The notes beneath the pieces were generated by a model. It was not told the DNA's origin, ran no database searches, and was given only the letters and a program-made list of their open reading frames with translations. From the NCBI RefSeq assembly GCF_014696675.1, contig NZ_JACJQN010000007.1:185277-249276 (forward strand): a DNA stretch of 64,000 bases, written 5' to 3'. Position numbers and translations under genes: made by a program. Position 1 is the first letter of the stretch, and each line of letters opens with the position of its first letter. Below are positions 1-8,726 of this stretch, one piece after another. Source of the stretch: Phormidium tenue FACHB-1052. GTDB taxonomy: Bacteria; Cyanobacteriota; Cyanobacteriia; Phormidesmidales; Phormidesmidaceae.

Positions 1-2025
1 GGAGCGGTGGCAGCAGGGGTAACCGCCCCAGGCACTCCCGCTGCCGAAGACATTCCAGCGGCGGCTCCTGCCCCTGGTGAGACAGACCCCGCTGCCGAAG
101 CCCCCGCCGAAGCCCCCGCCGAAGCGGCCCCGGTAGCCGACAGCAACGCTGGATTTCCCTGGTGGTGGCTGCTGCTGCCCTTAGCGGCTCTGGGTGGCTT
201 AGCCTGGGCGCTCGGTCGCAGCAGACGCGGTTTGGCCCCAGGCCCTGACACCTCTGTGGTTGCTCCTCCCTCCGCCGAGCCCCCTCTCCCAACGCCAGTT
301 GCGCCTTCTGCAATGGAGCCTCCTGTTGCTCCTGCCCCGGTTGAGCCGATTGTGGTGCCGCCCGTAGTAGATGAGCCCGTAGCCGCTGCTGTGCCAGAAG
401 CGTCCGCGCCGGTTGTCGATCTTCTCGAACCTGCTCCGGTCGTGCCGCCTGAAGCTGAGGTCACTGTGGATGAAGTGCCCGCTGCCCCCGAACCGACAGT
501 AGCCCCCGCGGAGCCAGAACCATCCGTGCCCGCTGCTGTCCCCGTGACGCTCGGGATCGCAGGCTTGGCTGCTGGGGCCGCTGTGTCAGAAGCAACCGCG
601 CCGGTTGACGATTTTCCTGAATCTGCTGCGATCGCGCCACCCGAACCTGAAATTGTCACTGTAGATGAAGTACCCCTGGCCCCCGAACCCGTAATAGTTC
701 CTCAAGAGCCTGAACCGGTTGCTGTAGATGAAGTGCCCGCTGCCCCTGAGCCGACAGTAGCCCCCGCGGAGCCAGAACCATCCGTGCCCGCTGCTGTCCC
801 CGTGACGCTCGGGATCGTAGGCTTGGCCGCTGGGGCCGCAGCATCTTTGGCCAGCACCGAAGATCAGTCTGCCGTTGAGGCCAGTAAATTTAACGTGATT
901 GGTCGCCCCACCGAAGGCGAGCTAGATCTATCTACTATTGATGACGGGTTGCCGCCCCTGCCCGACGGCTATGGCGAAAGCCGCATTGTGCTGATGCCCC
1001 GCGACCCCCAGTGGGCCTACGCCTACTGGGATACGCCCCACACCCACAAAGAAGAGTTGCGTCGCCAGGGCGGTGAACACTTAGCCCTGCGCCTCTACGA
1101 TGTCACCGGCATTAACCTAGATGACCAGGCCCCCCACAGCCTGCAACAGGTTAGCTGCGACGAGATGGCACGGGAATGGTATATGCAGATTCCGGTGAGC
1201 GATCGCGACTACCAGGTCGAGATTGGCTACCTGACAGGCGATGGTCGCTGGCTGGTGCTGGCCCGCTCCAACACCATTCGTATTCCCCCTGTCTATCCCT
1301 CCGACTGGACAGAAGAACATTTCCTCACCGTCACCTGGGACGAAAACCTGCGCGGCAAGACCATCATGACCCTGGTTGACCCTCGCGTTAGGGGAGCCGA
1401 TGCCGGTGGCCAACTGCACGAGCAGCTCTATGCCTTGGCCCAAGGGGGCGAAGCCCTGCGCGTTGATGGTTCGCTATTTGGCTCAATGCAGCATGTAGCG
1501 GGGTCAATGGCACCGCCAATTAGCTCCTTTATCTTTCCCTCGGGGGCTGGGCTGGGTGCGGCAGCGATGGTGCCGGGTCTGCCGACCATGTCCGGCATTT
1601 CAGGGATGACGATGTCTGGCATCTCAGGCCTAACCCAGTCGGGAGCGGGCCTAGCGGGGCTGACAACTTCCGGAATTGGGGCGTTTACGATGTCAGGATT
1701 CTCTGGGCTGACCATGTCTGGGGTTGGTTTCGGTGCTCTAGCGCCTCGCAATTTTTGGCTAGTGGCCGATGCCGAGCTGATTGTGTATGGGGCCACCGAG
1801 CCCGATGCCACGGTGACCGTAGCTGGCGTCCCCATTGAGCTTTCTGAAGATGGCACTTTCCGGTTCCACCAGTCATTCCAGGATGGCGTCGTTGACTACC
1901 CGATCATGGCCGTAGCGGCAGACGGTGAGCAGAGCCGCAACGTGCATCTAACCTTTGAGCGGCGCACCCCCGATCGCAACACCAACACCAAAGACGAAGC
2001 CCAAGATGAATGGCCGAATTCTTAG
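1..2025 (+). CDS. DUF4912 domain protein, 5'-truncated by window edge
   Basis: The reading frame is open to the first base and the GTG at 7 is probably internal, so the N terminus lies outside the window. Counting from that GTG, there is an Ala/Pro/Glu-rich start, a hydrophobic membrane segment at about residues 50-71, then a long Pro/Ala/Val/Glu linker, a DUF4912 core at about 318-465 (LPDGYGESRIVLMPRDPQWA region), a Met/Ser/Gly-rich repeat stretch at about 520-580, and a short beta-rich C-terminal segment. The linker contains a near-identical duplication (466-580 and 724-838, 86 codons apart). DUF4912 has no defined biochemical role that I know of. The layout suggests a membrane-anchored protein with a flexible spacer. 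Confidence 0.85.
   Translation, partial: GAVAAGVTAPGTPAAEDIPAAAPAPGETDPAAEAPAEAPAEAAPVADSNAGFPWWWLLLPLAALGGLAWALGRSRRGLAPGPDTSVVAPPSAEPPLPTPVAPSAMEPPVAPAPVEPIVVPPVVDEPVAAAVPEASAPVVDLLEPAPVVPPEAEVTVDEVPAAPEPTVAPAEPEPSVPAAVPVTLGIAGLAAGAAVSEATAPVDDFPESAAIAPPEPEIVTVDEVPLAPEPVIVPQEPEPVAVDEVPAAPEPTVAPAEPEPSVPAAVPVTLGIVGLAAGAAASLASTEDQSAVEASKFNVIGRPTEGELDLSTIDDGLPPLPDGYGESRIVLMPRDPQWAYAYWDTPHTHKEELRRQGGEHLALRLYDVTGINLDDQAPHSLQQVSCDEMAREWYMQIPVSDRDYQVEIGYLTGDGRWLVLARSNTIRIPPVYPSDWTEEHFLTVTWDENLRGKTIMTLVDPRVRGADAGGQLHEQLYALAQGGEALRVDGSLFGSMQHVAGSMAPPISSFIFPSGAGLGAAAMVPGLPTMSGISGMTMSGISGLTQSGAGLAGLTTSGIGAFTMSGFSGLTMSGVGFGALAPRNFWLVADAELIVYGATEPDATVTVAGVPIELSEDGTFRFHQSFQDGVVDYPIMAVAADGEQSRNVHLTFERRTPDRNTNTKDEAQDEWPNS
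466..838 (+). repeat. Two-copy direct repeat inside the DUF4912 gene
   Basis: The blocks at 466-580 and 724-838 are almost identical at DNA level and offset by 258 bp (86 codons), so the frame is kept. They encode the VDEVPAAPEPTVAPAEPEP-type linker followed by a Gly/Ala-rich hydrophobic patch. The near-identity suggests recent duplication. Confidence 0.85.
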
Positions 2026-2103
2026 TTTTGGGTTGGATCTAGGCCTGGCTGATGGGCAAGGATGTAAGGCTTAGAGCCTAGGGTTTGTGTTTGCTCCCAA
2101 AAC
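2025..2103. terminator. Inverted repeat between convergent genes, possible terminator
   Basis: GTTTTGGG at 2025-2032 pairs with CCCAAAAC at 2096-2103. An inner CTAGGC (2039-2044) pairs with GCCTAG (2076-2081). It lies exactly between the convergent DUF4912 and dihydropyrimidinase genes. There is no strong T run, so the assignment is tentative. Confidence 0.35.
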
Positions 2104-2114
2104 CTTGCACCCTA

Positions 2115-3530
2115 TTAAAGCACTCGCCCAGAGGCGCTGCGGGGAAGGTATTCACCCATGCCCGATCGCCCCAGCCACTCATCCCCATCGACAATACACT
2201 GGCCCCGCAAAAAGACCTTTTTGACCTTGCCCGTCACCTCGCGCCCCTCAAACAGCGAGTAATCCACCAGAGAGTGGTGGGTGCTGGCGCTGAGGGTGTG
2301 GGTTTCATTGGGGTCAAACAGCACCAGGTCGGCGTCGCTGCCGACGGCGATCGTGCCCTTGCGGGGAAACAGGCCAAACATTTTGGCCGGGGCGGTGGCG
2401 GTGAGCTGCACAAAGCGGTTGAGGTTGATGCGCCCCGCCCTCACGCCGCCGTCGTAGAGTAGGGTGAGCCGCAGTTCTACCCCAGGGGCACCGTTGGGGA
2501 TGCGGTTAAAGTTATCCCGACCGAATTGCTTTGACTTAAGAATCCCTAGCGGGTTTTCATTCATGCAGAAGGGGCAGTGGTCGGTGGCCACTAGCTGCAA
2601 GTCATCGAATTGCAGGCCTCGCCACAGGGCGTGCTGGCAGTCATGGTTCCTCAAGGGCGGCGTCATCACGTACTTAGCGGCTTCAAAGCCGGGGGCGTCG
2701 TACTCCGACTCATCGAGAAATAGGTAGTGGGGGCAGGTTTCGGCAAAGGCGTGGATGCCGCGATCGCGCGCCTCCACCACTGCCTCCAAAGCCTCCTTTG
2801 CCGACAGGTGAACGATGTACACCGGCACCTCCGCCAGCTCCGCAATGCGAATTACTCGGTGGGCGGCTTCCCCTTCCATCAGGCTGGGGCGAGTGAGCTG
2901 GTGGTATTTAGGCGAAGTGTTGCCCTGCTCCAGCGCTTCTTCGATCAGCGCTTGAATCACCACCCCATTCTCAGCATGGAGGTTGACCATGCCGCCGTGG
3001 TCACCCGTGCGGCGCATCGTTCTAAAAATGTCGGCGTCGTCAACCATCAACACGCCGGGGTAGGCCATGTAGAGCTTAAAGCTAGACACCCCATCCTGGT
3101 TGATCAGGTCGGGTAGCTCGGCCAAAGAGCTGGGGTTGATGTCGGTGAGAATAACGTGAAAGGCGTAGTCAACGCAGCACTGGGGCTCAGCCGCCGCCAA
3201 GCGTCTATCCAACGCGGCCTTAGGGCTGTCGTTGTGGAACTGCTGGGCAAAGTCGATAATCGTGGTGGTGCCGCCGAAGGCTGCTGACTTGGTGCCCGTT
3301 TCAAAGGTGTCGCAGGTGTAGACATCGTTGCCCATTGGGGTTTCCATGTGTACGTGCGCGTCAATGCCGCCCGGCAGCACGAGCAACCCAGCGGCATCGT
3401 GGCATTCAGCGTTCTCTACCGAGAGCTGGCGACCAATGGCCTCAATGCGGCCATCTTGAATGAGAATGTCACCCTGATAGTCGTCTACCGCCGTGACAAT
3501 GCGCCCACCTTGAATCAATACCGATGTCAT
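2115..3530 (-). CDS. hydA: Dihydropyrimidinase / D-hydantoinase
   Basis: A 471-aa cyclic-amidohydrolase that hydrolyses 5,6-dihydropyrimidines or hydantoins to N-carbamoyl amino acids. Visible family motifs are the metal-binding HVH in GGIDAHVHMETP, the FKLYMAYPG segment carrying the lysine that is carbamylated in this family, HAENG, HLSAKEAL and the ATDHCPF aspartate motif. Length is normal for the family. I chose the ATG at 3530 (MTSVLIQGG), because the 16 extra upstream codons are unlike the family N terminus. It stands alone, with a terminator-like hairpin separating it from the small gene upstream. Confidence 0.93.
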   Translation of the reverse strand: MTSVLIQGGRIVTAVDDYQGDILIQDGRIEAIGRQLSVENAECHDAAGLLVLPGGIDAHVHMETPMGNDVYTCDTFETGTKSAAFGGTTTIIDFAQQFHNDSPKAALDRRLAAAEPQCCVDYAFHVILTDINPSSLAELPDLINQDGVSSFKLYMAYPGVLMVDDADIFRTMRRTGDHGGMVNLHAENGVVIQALIEEALEQGNTSPKYHQLTRPSLMEGEAAHRVIRIAELAEVPVYIVHLSAKEALEAVVEARDRGIHAFAETCPHYLFLDESEYDAPGFEAAKYVMTPPLRNHDCQHALWRGLQFDDLQLVATDHCPFCMNENPLGILKSKQFGRDNFNRIPNGAPGVELRLTLLYDGGVRAGRINLNRFVQLTATAPAKMFGLFPRKGTIAVGSDADLVLFDPNETHTLSASTHHSLVDYSLFEGREVTGKVKKVFLRGQCIVDGDEWLGRSGMGEYLPRSASGRVL

Positions 3531-3661
3531 AGCAAGCCTTTGCAGCGAAACGGCTGGCCAAATTGGCCGACTGCCCACCCCGCCGAGGGGAGCGCAGCGT
3601 TGCTATGACTATAGTGAGTGACCTAAAATTCGCCCATTAAATAAATGTGCAGTTGTCGGGG

Positions 3662-3708
3662 TGGGAAAAAGTTCAGGGTTCAGATGCAAAGAGCCGCTGT
3701 GAACCCTG
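3662..3708 (-). terminator. Rho-independent terminator of the small gene at 3728-3973
   Basis: CAGGGTTCA (3674-3682) and TGAACCCTG (3700-3708) form a perfect 9-bp stem. On the minus strand the stem is followed by AACTTTTTCCC. Confidence 0.7.
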
Positions 3709-3727
3709 TGCCTTAACCCCCAGTGCC

Positions 3728-3973
3728 CTAGTTGCGGTAGTGTAGCTCTTCGAGCCAGGTGCGTAGCTCGTCGGCAGAGGCGTGATCGATCGCCATCTGA
3801 GTCATGGGGTCGTAGGCATTCCACAGGGTTTGGCCAGAGGTATCACTAGCTTTCCACACACGGGGTTCACTGGTGGCTTCGAGGTGGGCCAGCAGGTTTT
3901 GCCAGAGGGCACCGAGCTGGGCAACCAGGCCAGTAGGGTTGCCATGGTTAATCGGCCAATAGCTGCTATTCAT
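3728..3973 (-). CDS. Small conserved hypothetical protein (81 aa)
   Basis: A compact 81-aa protein (MNSSYWPINHGNPTGLVAQL start) rich in Trp, Leu and acidic residues, with no signal peptide or membrane segment. The ATG at 3973 has a strong Shine-Dalgarno (AAAGGAG) about 9 bases upstream, and a hairpin plus T run follows the stop, so it looks like a self-contained expressed unit. I do not recognise the family by name. It resembles short cyanobacterial proteins of unknown function. Both ends are well supported by signals, so being a real gene is more certain than any role. Confidence 0.7.
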   Translation of the reverse strand: MNSSYWPINHGNPTGLVAQLGALWQNLLAHLEATSEPRVWKASDTSGQTLWNAYDPMTQMAIDHASADELRTWLEELHYRN

Positions 3974-4087
3974 AGGTAGATCTCCTTTAGTAATGCGACA
4001 GGGTTTTCACCCACAACCTAAGAATAGATTTCTGTATCTAAAATTACAAAAGCTTTCTGTCATGGTAGGCATGAATAACTTTCATGG

Positions 4088-4143
4088 GCGATTCGCGGAG
4101 CGTTCTGGAACCGACTCGAAACGAGTATCTGTTCCAGAATCGC
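4088..4143 (+). repeat. Dispersed palindromic repeat, copy 1 (56 bp)
   Basis: A 56-bp element starting GCGATTCG and ending GAATCGC. It folds as a long hairpin (TTCTGGAAC with GTTCCAGAA, and GACTCG with CGAGT). Related copies lie at 14168-14243 (with about 20 extra bases) and, inverted, at 25538-25593 inside a gene. By eye about 46 of 56 positions match the 25.5-kb copy without gaps. Confidence 0.8.
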
Positions 4144-4206
4144 TGGCCAGAGCCGCGCATATGCTCTCTATGTAGAATTGTCAAAAGCTGATATTTCCAA
4201 AAAACA

Positions 4207-4220
4207 GTAGCGTATTATAC
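4207..4220 (+). promoter_or_regulatory. NtcA-type site overlapping a -10-like box
   Basis: GTA-N8-TAC, the NtcA consensus, occurs at 4207-4220 and encloses TATTAT (4213-4218), a plausible -10 box. It lies 16 bases before the glutamine riboswitch. A site overlapping the promoter core would fit repression rather than activation by NtcA, as known for the gif genes. That is inference, since the start site is not known here. Confidence 0.55.
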
Positions 4221-4236
4221 AAATATCAAGATAAAT

Positions 4237-4328
4237 CGTTCATCTCCTCTGATATTGACCGGGTGCATTCCCCCTCAGGCACCCCAGTTAGGAGACGGAA
4301 GTAGGGACACTCCCGAAGGAACGCGCCT
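4237..4328 (+). ncRNA. Glutamine riboswitch (glnA / Downstream-peptide RNA class)
   Basis: The leader carries the conserved parts in order: CGTTCATC at 4237-4244, a variable hairpin, GACGGAAGTAGG at about 4294-4305, and CCGAAGGAACGCGCC at about 4313-4327. The closing stem pairs CGTTC (4237-4241) with GAACG (4319-4323). This matches the cyanobacterial glutamine aptamer consensus as I know it. It sits immediately upstream of a DUF4278 gene, as in known Downstream-peptide loci, and probably couples expression to glutamine level. Confidence 0.88.
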
Positions 4329-4358
4329 CACTACGCATCGCTTCTAGGAGGCGGCATT

Positions 4359-4844
4359 ATGAAACTCACCTATCGCGGCAACAGCTACGACGCTCTATCT
4401 CAGCCTGCGCCCAAAATGGGCGAAACCATTGACACCGGCAACTATCGAGGTGCGCCAATTACCTTTGAGGCGTTGGCCGAACTGCCCGCTCAGCCTGCTG
4501 CCGATTTGACCTGGCGCGGTGTGCCCCATCGCACGGGTATTGCTGCTCCGGTGGCGGCAATCGCCCCGGTGGTCATCGCCGCAGAGTTGCCCGCTGTGGC
4601 CGCAAGCCTCGTTGCCCCTGCGGTCGAATCTGAACCTGCGCCCGTCAACCTTTCTGACTTGGCGCGCAATCTGTTTATTCGCCGTCACCAGCGTAGCCGT
4701 CGCCGAGAACAGGGCATGATGGTTCGCCTAGCGGCTGAAGTCGGTATCTCTGTAGAAGACGCGGCCCACTACGAAAGCCACATTCAAGGCAAAATGCCCC
4801 ACGATTTCTCTGGCTACGATCGCGGCTCAGCCGCCATGAGCTAG
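4359..4844 (+). CDS. DUF4278 protein under glutamine riboswitch control
   Basis: A 161-aa protein. Residues 1-40 (MKLTYRGNSYDAL...TGNYRGAPI) match the DUF4278 motif of short cyanobacterial proteins such as the PII-interacting regulator PirA. A second copy-like segment, TWRGVPHRTG, lies at about 50-60. An Ala/Pro/Val linker follows, then a basic helical region (RNLFIRRHQRSRRREQGMM) and a C-terminal helix. It is longer than the usual small DUF4278 proteins. The start has the SD AGGAGG (4346-4351). A glutamine riboswitch and an NtcA-type site lie upstream, so a role in nitrogen-status signalling is likely but inferred. Confidence 0.85.
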   Translation: MKLTYRGNSYDALSQPAPKMGETIDTGNYRGAPITFEALAELPAQPAADLTWRGVPHRTGIAAPVAAIAPVVIAAELPAVAASLVAPAVESEPAPVNLSDLARNLFIRRHQRSRRREQGMMVRLAAEVGISVEDAAHYESHIQGKMPHDFSGYDRGSAAMS

Positions 4845-5635
4845 CTCTGAGACGATACGGCAGATGGCCCGGTGCTCTGGCACTCCGGGCCATTTTTTTT
4901 GGCCAGGGCGGCGATCGCTACCCATTCGCGCTCGGCTAGGGGTTGGGCAATGAGCTGGCAATCAAAACAGTTCTCTGCTGCCTGGGTTAGCGATTCAATT
5001 ATTTTGGAGATGGTCAACCCCTGTCGTACGGCCAACTGAGCTTGATTCGCTGGTGGTGCTGGCGTTTGAAACACCTGCTGCCACAGCTCATCATCGGTCA
5101 TCAGCCCCATCGATCCGTGCTGAAGCAGGCAAGAACCGCGCCGCAGTTGGGCGCTGCCGATCGCCTTATATCCTTGGGCATCGACTAAATCGGCACTGGT
5201 AGCTAGGGCAAAGCAGTTGTGCGAACGTCCGTAGTCTCGGCTAGGCTGTCCAAACGCGAGGGCCACACCCAGCTTTGCCCAGCCCGTAATTAAAAATTGG
5301 CACAAAAATCGATAGGCCTGGTCGCGGCTGCCATCAATATTTGAAGTCACTAAGCCATAGGTCAAATCGCCCTGGTGCAGCACCCCGCGCCCGCCGGTTG
5401 GTCGCTGCACCAGCTCCACCGGCTGCCCCTGCCAAACCAGATCTTGCCAGTGGTCGGGCATCTGCCGCCGCTGGCTTGCCCCCAGGGAAATTGCCGCCGG
5501 ATTCCACGCATAGAACCGCAGGGTGGGCGGATGGCCATGGTGCAGATGCTGATCGAGCAGCCAGGTATCGATCGCCATCTGCACCGCACCAGGGGCCTCC
5601 AGCCGTGGAATTAGCCGCCAGATTGCCTGACTCAA
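4841..5635 (-). CDS. Lipoate/octanoate transferase, LipM/LplA-like
   Basis: A 264-aa member of the BPL/LplA/LipB fold family, which transfers octanoate or lipoate to apo-domains of 2-oxoacid dehydrogenases or GcvH. It shows [13 protein letters not shown] (ligand-binding Arg-Gly motif), the catalytic lysine in [12 protein letters not shown], and a Cys in [13 protein letters not shown] that resembles the LipM active-site cysteine region. The start overlaps the end of lipA by about 4 bp, so the pair is translationally coupled and should install and then convert the octanoyl group. It could instead be a lipoate-scavenging LplA; the Cys and the lipA linkage favour LipM. The 3' end overlaps the convergent DUF4278 gene. 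Confidence 0.85.
   Translation of the reverse strand: MSQAIWRLIPRLEAPGAVQMAIDTWLLDQHLHHGHPPTLRFYAWNPAAISLGASQRRQMPDHWQDLVWQGQPVELVQRPTGGRGVLHQGDLTYGLVTSNIDGSRDQAYRFLCQFLITGWAKLGVALAFGQPSRDYGRSHNCFALATSADLVDAQGYKAIGSAQLRRGSCLLQHGSMGLMTDDELWQQVFQTPAPPANQAQLAVRQGLTISKIIESLTQAAENCFDCQLIAQPLAEREWVAIAALAKKNGPECQSTGPSAVSSQS
4865..4900 (+). terminator. Rho-independent terminator of the DUF4278 gene
   Basis: TGGCCCGG (4865-4872) pairs with CCGGGCCA (4885-4892), followed by eight T residues (4893-4900). It lies within the last codons of the convergent lipoate-transferase gene, so those codons double as a terminator. Confidence 0.85.
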
Positions 5636-6540
5636 GGCGCTTCCCCAGCGTGGTAAGAACTGCGTACTAATGGCCCAGAGCGCACGTGCTCGAAGCCAAG
5701 TTCATGGGCGATGTCTCCTAACCGGGTGAACTCTTCAGGAGTCCAGTAGCGATCGACCGGACGGTGATCGAGCGAAGGGCGCATGTATTGGCCGATGGTG
5801 AGGCGATCGCACCCCACCCCGCGCAAATCCTGCATCGCCTCAATCAGTTCTGCCTCAGTTTCGCCATGGCCCACCATCAGCCCCGATTTCGTCAGCATGG
5901 TGGGGTCAAATTCCTTCACCAGTGATAGAACGCGGAGGGAGCGATCGTACTTAGCCCCACGCCGCACCGGGTCTTGCAGCCGCTGCACGGTTTCAAGGTT
6001 GTGGTTATAGCAGGCGGGCTTTGCCGCTACTACGGTTTGAACGCGATCGGCCTGCCCCGCATCCCGCGCGGTGCCCCCCCAAAAGTCTGGAGTCAACACT
6101 TCAATTGCCGTCCCCGGATTCTCGTGACGAATCGCCTTCATCACAGTGACGAACCAGCTCGCCCCGTGGTCGGGCAAATCATCCCGCGCCACTGAGGTTA
6201 GCACCACGTAGCGTAGGCCCAGCAGACGCACGGATTCTGCGACTTTGTCGGGTTCGTGGGGGTCGAGGGTCATGGGTGCATGGCCCTTTTCTACCTGGCA
6301 AAATGAGCAGGCGCGGGTGCACACCGACCCCATCAGCAAAAAGGTGGCGGTGCGGTTGGCGTAGCATTCGCCCCGGTTGGGGCAGCGGCCCTCTTCGCAA
6401 ATGGTGTGGATCTGCCGCTCTTTGACAATGCGCTGCACCGCCGAAATCTCGCTGGCGTTGCCGATGGGGCGACGCAGCCAGTCGGGCATGCGCTCCAGCT
6501 CAGCCCTGATCTGCTGCCGAGAATTAGAAGAAGAAGTCAT
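5632..6540 (-). CDS. lipA: Lipoyl synthase
   Basis: A 302-aa radical-SAM enzyme that inserts two sulfurs into protein-bound octanoyl groups. Both cluster motifs are visible: the auxiliary-cluster cysteines in [12 protein letters not shown] and the radical-[11 protein letters not shown]. It also has the family segments [22 protein letters not shown] and the C-terminal [11 protein letters not shown] set the start at the ATG 6540 ([10 protein letters not shown]); the upstream extension translates an intergenic repeat. It is the first gene of a two-gene lipoate unit. Confidence 0.96.
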   Translation of the reverse strand: MTSSSNSRQQIRAELERMPDWLRRPIGNASEISAVQRIVKERQIHTICEEGRCPNRGECYANRTATFLLMGSVCTRACSFCQVEKGHAPMTLDPHEPDKVAESVRLLGLRYVVLTSVARDDLPDHGASWFVTVMKAIRHENPGTAIEVLTPDFWGGTARDAGQADRVQTVVAAKPACYNHNLETVQRLQDPVRRGAKYDRSLRVLSLVKEFDPTMLTKSGLMVGHGETEAELIEAMQDLRGVGCDRLTIGQYMRPSLDHRPVDRYWTPEEFTRLGDIAHELGFEHVRSGPLVRSSYHAGEAP

Positions 6541-6551
6541 GATCCACCCTA

Positions 6552-6568
6552 GGTGGGCAGTGCCCACC
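6552..6568. repeat. Dispersed GTGGGCAGTGCCCAC palindrome, copy 1
   Basis: GGTGGGCAGTGCCCACC is a near-perfect palindrome between lipA and folB. Similar 15-20-bp copies lie at 10502-10521 (inside priA) and 16144-16163 (over the bioB stop codon). Confidence 0.65.
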
Positions 6569-6628
6569 AAATACTTTGTTGTCAGCAGGATGAACCACCC
6601 TACAGCCCAGGAAAACAACCGTTCGTCC

Positions 6629-6994
6629 CTACTGGATTCTATCGCGGGTAATTTCTACCGCCACCTGGCCGGTGTAGTCGGGGATGGGCGGTGTGAGCTT
6701 GGTGACTTTGACCGTCACCCGTTGCAGACGTGGATCGGACTCTAGGGCAGAGGCGGCGATCGCCCCCGCCAGCCGCTCAATCAGCGCAAACTTGGCTTCA
6801 CGAATGATTTGCTGGGTGCCCGCAATTACGGTGCGGTAGTCGTGGGTGTCGGCGAGGCGATCGCTCTGGGTAGCCTCAGCCAAATCCAAATACAGGGTGA
6901 GGTCGGCCTGAAACCACTGGCCCAGCACGTTTTCTTCGGGCAGCGCCCCCGTGTAGCCATAGGCGCGAATATTGCTTAAGTGAATAGCATCCAT
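6629..6994 (-). CDS. folB: Dihydroneopterin aldolase
   Basis: A 121-aa protein of the usual FolB length that cleaves 7,8-dihydroneopterin to 6-hydroxymethyldihydropterin and glycolaldehyde in folate synthesis. Visible are the N-terminal [18 protein letters not shown], with the Tyr-Gly and Glu pocket residues, the central HDYRTVIAG and [12 protein letters not shown] with the conserved ERLA, and the C-terminal [11 protein letters not shown] with the conserved lysine and K-P pattern. It lies 88 bp upstream of lipA on the same strand, separated by a small palindromic repeat, so co-transcription is possible. Confidence 0.93.
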   Translation of the reverse strand: MDAIHLSNIRAYGYTGALPEENVLGQWFQADLTLYLDLAEATQSDRLADTHDYRTVIAGTQQIIREAKFALIERLAGAIAASALESDPRLQRVTVKVTKLTPPIPDYTGQVAVEITRDRIQ

Positions 6995-7077
6995 AAAGTA
7001 CGAGATTTTTGATTGAGAAATGAACGTCGCTACAGATCTGCTCCCCTAGATATTTCGTGCAGACATATCAACTAAAA

Positions 7078-7112
7078 CCCCCCTTATTTAAGAAGGGCAG
7101 GGGGGATCTCTG
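7078..7112 (-). terminator. C/G-rich hairpin downstream of the sigma factor gene
   Basis: CCCCCCTT (7078-7085) faces AAGGG and GGGGGG (7094-7105). Read on the minus strand the hairpin is followed by TTTTAGTT, so it may end the sigma factor transcript. This type of C-run/G-run hairpin is also a common dispersed cyanobacterial intergenic repeat. Confidence 0.45.
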
Positions 7113-7189
7113 GAGAGACCTTTAACCGCTGCCATCCTAAACGCGGGGGGCGGGAGATTTGGAGATGTGTCCTACCGAACGGTGTTGAG

Positions 7190-8365
7190 CTACTTGAGCC
7201 AACCTTTGAGACGAGCGGCCACCTGGGGCCGCCGCAGCTTTCGCATCGCTTTGGTTTGAATCTGGCGCACCCGCTCTCGCGAGAGGTTAAAAATGCCGCC
7301 CACCTCTTCTAGGGTGTGAGTTTCGCCAGTAGCCAGCCCGTAGCGCAGCGTAATGATATCTTTTTCGCGTTCGGTCAGCACCTCGCCCAGCACGCTGGTG
7401 ATTTCCTGGCGCATCATGTTTTCGCTAATTTTAGACTCCGGCGTCTGGGTGCTGCTGTCTTCGAGCAGTTCCATCAGTTCGGTGTCTTCGCCTTTGCCAA
7501 CGCGGTGGTTTAAGGAAAGCGATCGCCGCCGCACCTGCTGCAAACTTCTCAGTTGCTCAACCGTTACGTCTAACGCGTCGGCCAGTTCTTGCTCGCTGGG
7601 ATTGCGCTGCAAATCGCGCCGCAAATCACGGTGCGCTTTCTTAAGCTTGTTTAACTTTTCCACGATGTGGATCGGCAGGCGAATCGTGCGGGCATCGTTG
7701 GCGATGGTGCGGGTAATGCCCTGGCGAATCCACCAGTAGGCGTAGGTTGAAAATTTGTAGCCCTTATCGGGATCAAATTTTTCAGTGGCGCGGTTTAATC
7801 CCAGCGCTCCTTCCTGAATTAAATCGAGAAAAGGCACTCCTCGATTCAAATAGCGCTTGGCGATCGACACCACCAGTCGTAGATTAGAGCGAATCATTCT
7901 CCGCTTGGCGGTTCTGCCTTCGTGGAGCTTTTGGGTAAACTCTGTTTCGCTGATCTTTAGTTTCTCAACTAGTTCTTGTCGGTTGGGTTTACGACCCAGC
8001 TCTTTTTGCAGTTTTTCACTAGCGGCTTCGACCTTAGATAAGAAACGTACCTGTCGAGCAAGCTCAATTTCTTCGCTCGGCTTCAGCAGTGGGTAGCGCG
8101 CCATCTCCTTAAAGAAAGCCCCAACGGCATCGTCGGTGAGAGTCTTGCTGTAGCCCGACATCCCCATCTCTGACATGGCTTCTGACTGAGAAAACTTTGC
8201 CAGAACCTCCCGATCTTCGTCCCAGGCGGTGAGGTCTGGGGTGAGTTGGCTATCGGCAGCAGATACCTTTTCTGCCACTCGATTTAAGTCGGTGTCAAAC
8301 CCATCCATGGGTTCGTCGGCCCACGCAATAGAACTGTCTCTGTCGGAGTTATATGTAGTAGCCAT
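7190..8365 (-). CDS. sigC: Group 2 sigma-70 factor, SigC-like
   Basis: A 391-aa RpoD-family sigma factor lacking the long region 1.1 of SigA. The acidic N terminus (about 1-80) is followed by region 1.2 (DDAVGAFFKEMARYPLLKPSEEIELARQV), region 2 (LRLVVSIAKRYLNRGVPFLDLIQEGALGL; DPDKGYKFSTYAYWWIRQGITRTI), region 3 (LPIHIVEKLNKLKKAHRDL) and region 4 with the helix-turn-helix (LEEVGGIFNLSRERVRQIQTKAMRKLR). The GAFFKEMARYPLL segment is what I associate with SigC rather than SigB, SigD or SigE. The family level is certain; the letter is less so. It is followed by a hairpin terminator and preceded by the gene-free region containing the DnaA-box cluster. Confidence 0.9.
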   Translation of the reverse strand: MATTYNSDRDSSIAWADEPMDGFDTDLNRVAEKVSAADSQLTPDLTAWDEDREVLAKFSQSEAMSEMGMSGYSKTLTDDAVGAFFKEMARYPLLKPSEEIELARQVRFLSKVEAASEKLQKELGRKPNRQELVEKLKISETEFTQKLHEGRTAKRRMIRSNLRLVVSIAKRYLNRGVPFLDLIQEGALGLNRATEKFDPDKGYKFSTYAYWWIRQGITRTIANDARTIRLPIHIVEKLNKLKKAHRDLRRDLQRNPSEQELADALDVTVEQLRSLQQVRRRSLSLNHRVGKGEDTELMELLEDSSTQTPESKISENMMRQEITSVLGEVLTEREKDIITLRYGLATGETHTLEEVGGIFNLSRERVRQIQTKAMRKLRRPQVAARLKGWLK

Positions 8366-8726
8366 GGGGTAAATAAAACTGTATACCTACGGGTCGAAGC
8401 ATGCAGATTGAAGGCATGTATATTCGGAGTGCCCTGCCGGTGGCAATCCCTGACAAAACGCTTGATCCCGGGACTGGATCTTTAGGCTTATTTTGTGAGT
8501 CCACAATACGGATTTTTATGTGAATTCCCAGGCAATGTAACATTTCTTTGGCAACTTGCGTAGTGTAACAGCCAATCCAAAAAATGAACCGAAAATTTAA
8601 GGGTAACCTCAAGTATTTTTTGCTATCCTCAGACACTTTGCCTTGATATTGATTGCCGTCTAGGGATGGAGACGGGTATCTAGGGTCGAGGTCGGTTGCT
8701 GTTGCCCTGGGGTTAGAGATCTGGAT

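Noticed and set aside
8349..8636. 95-codon minus-strand ORF upstream of the sigma factor
   Set aside because: It overlaps the sigma factor start in another frame and has no SD or family resemblance.
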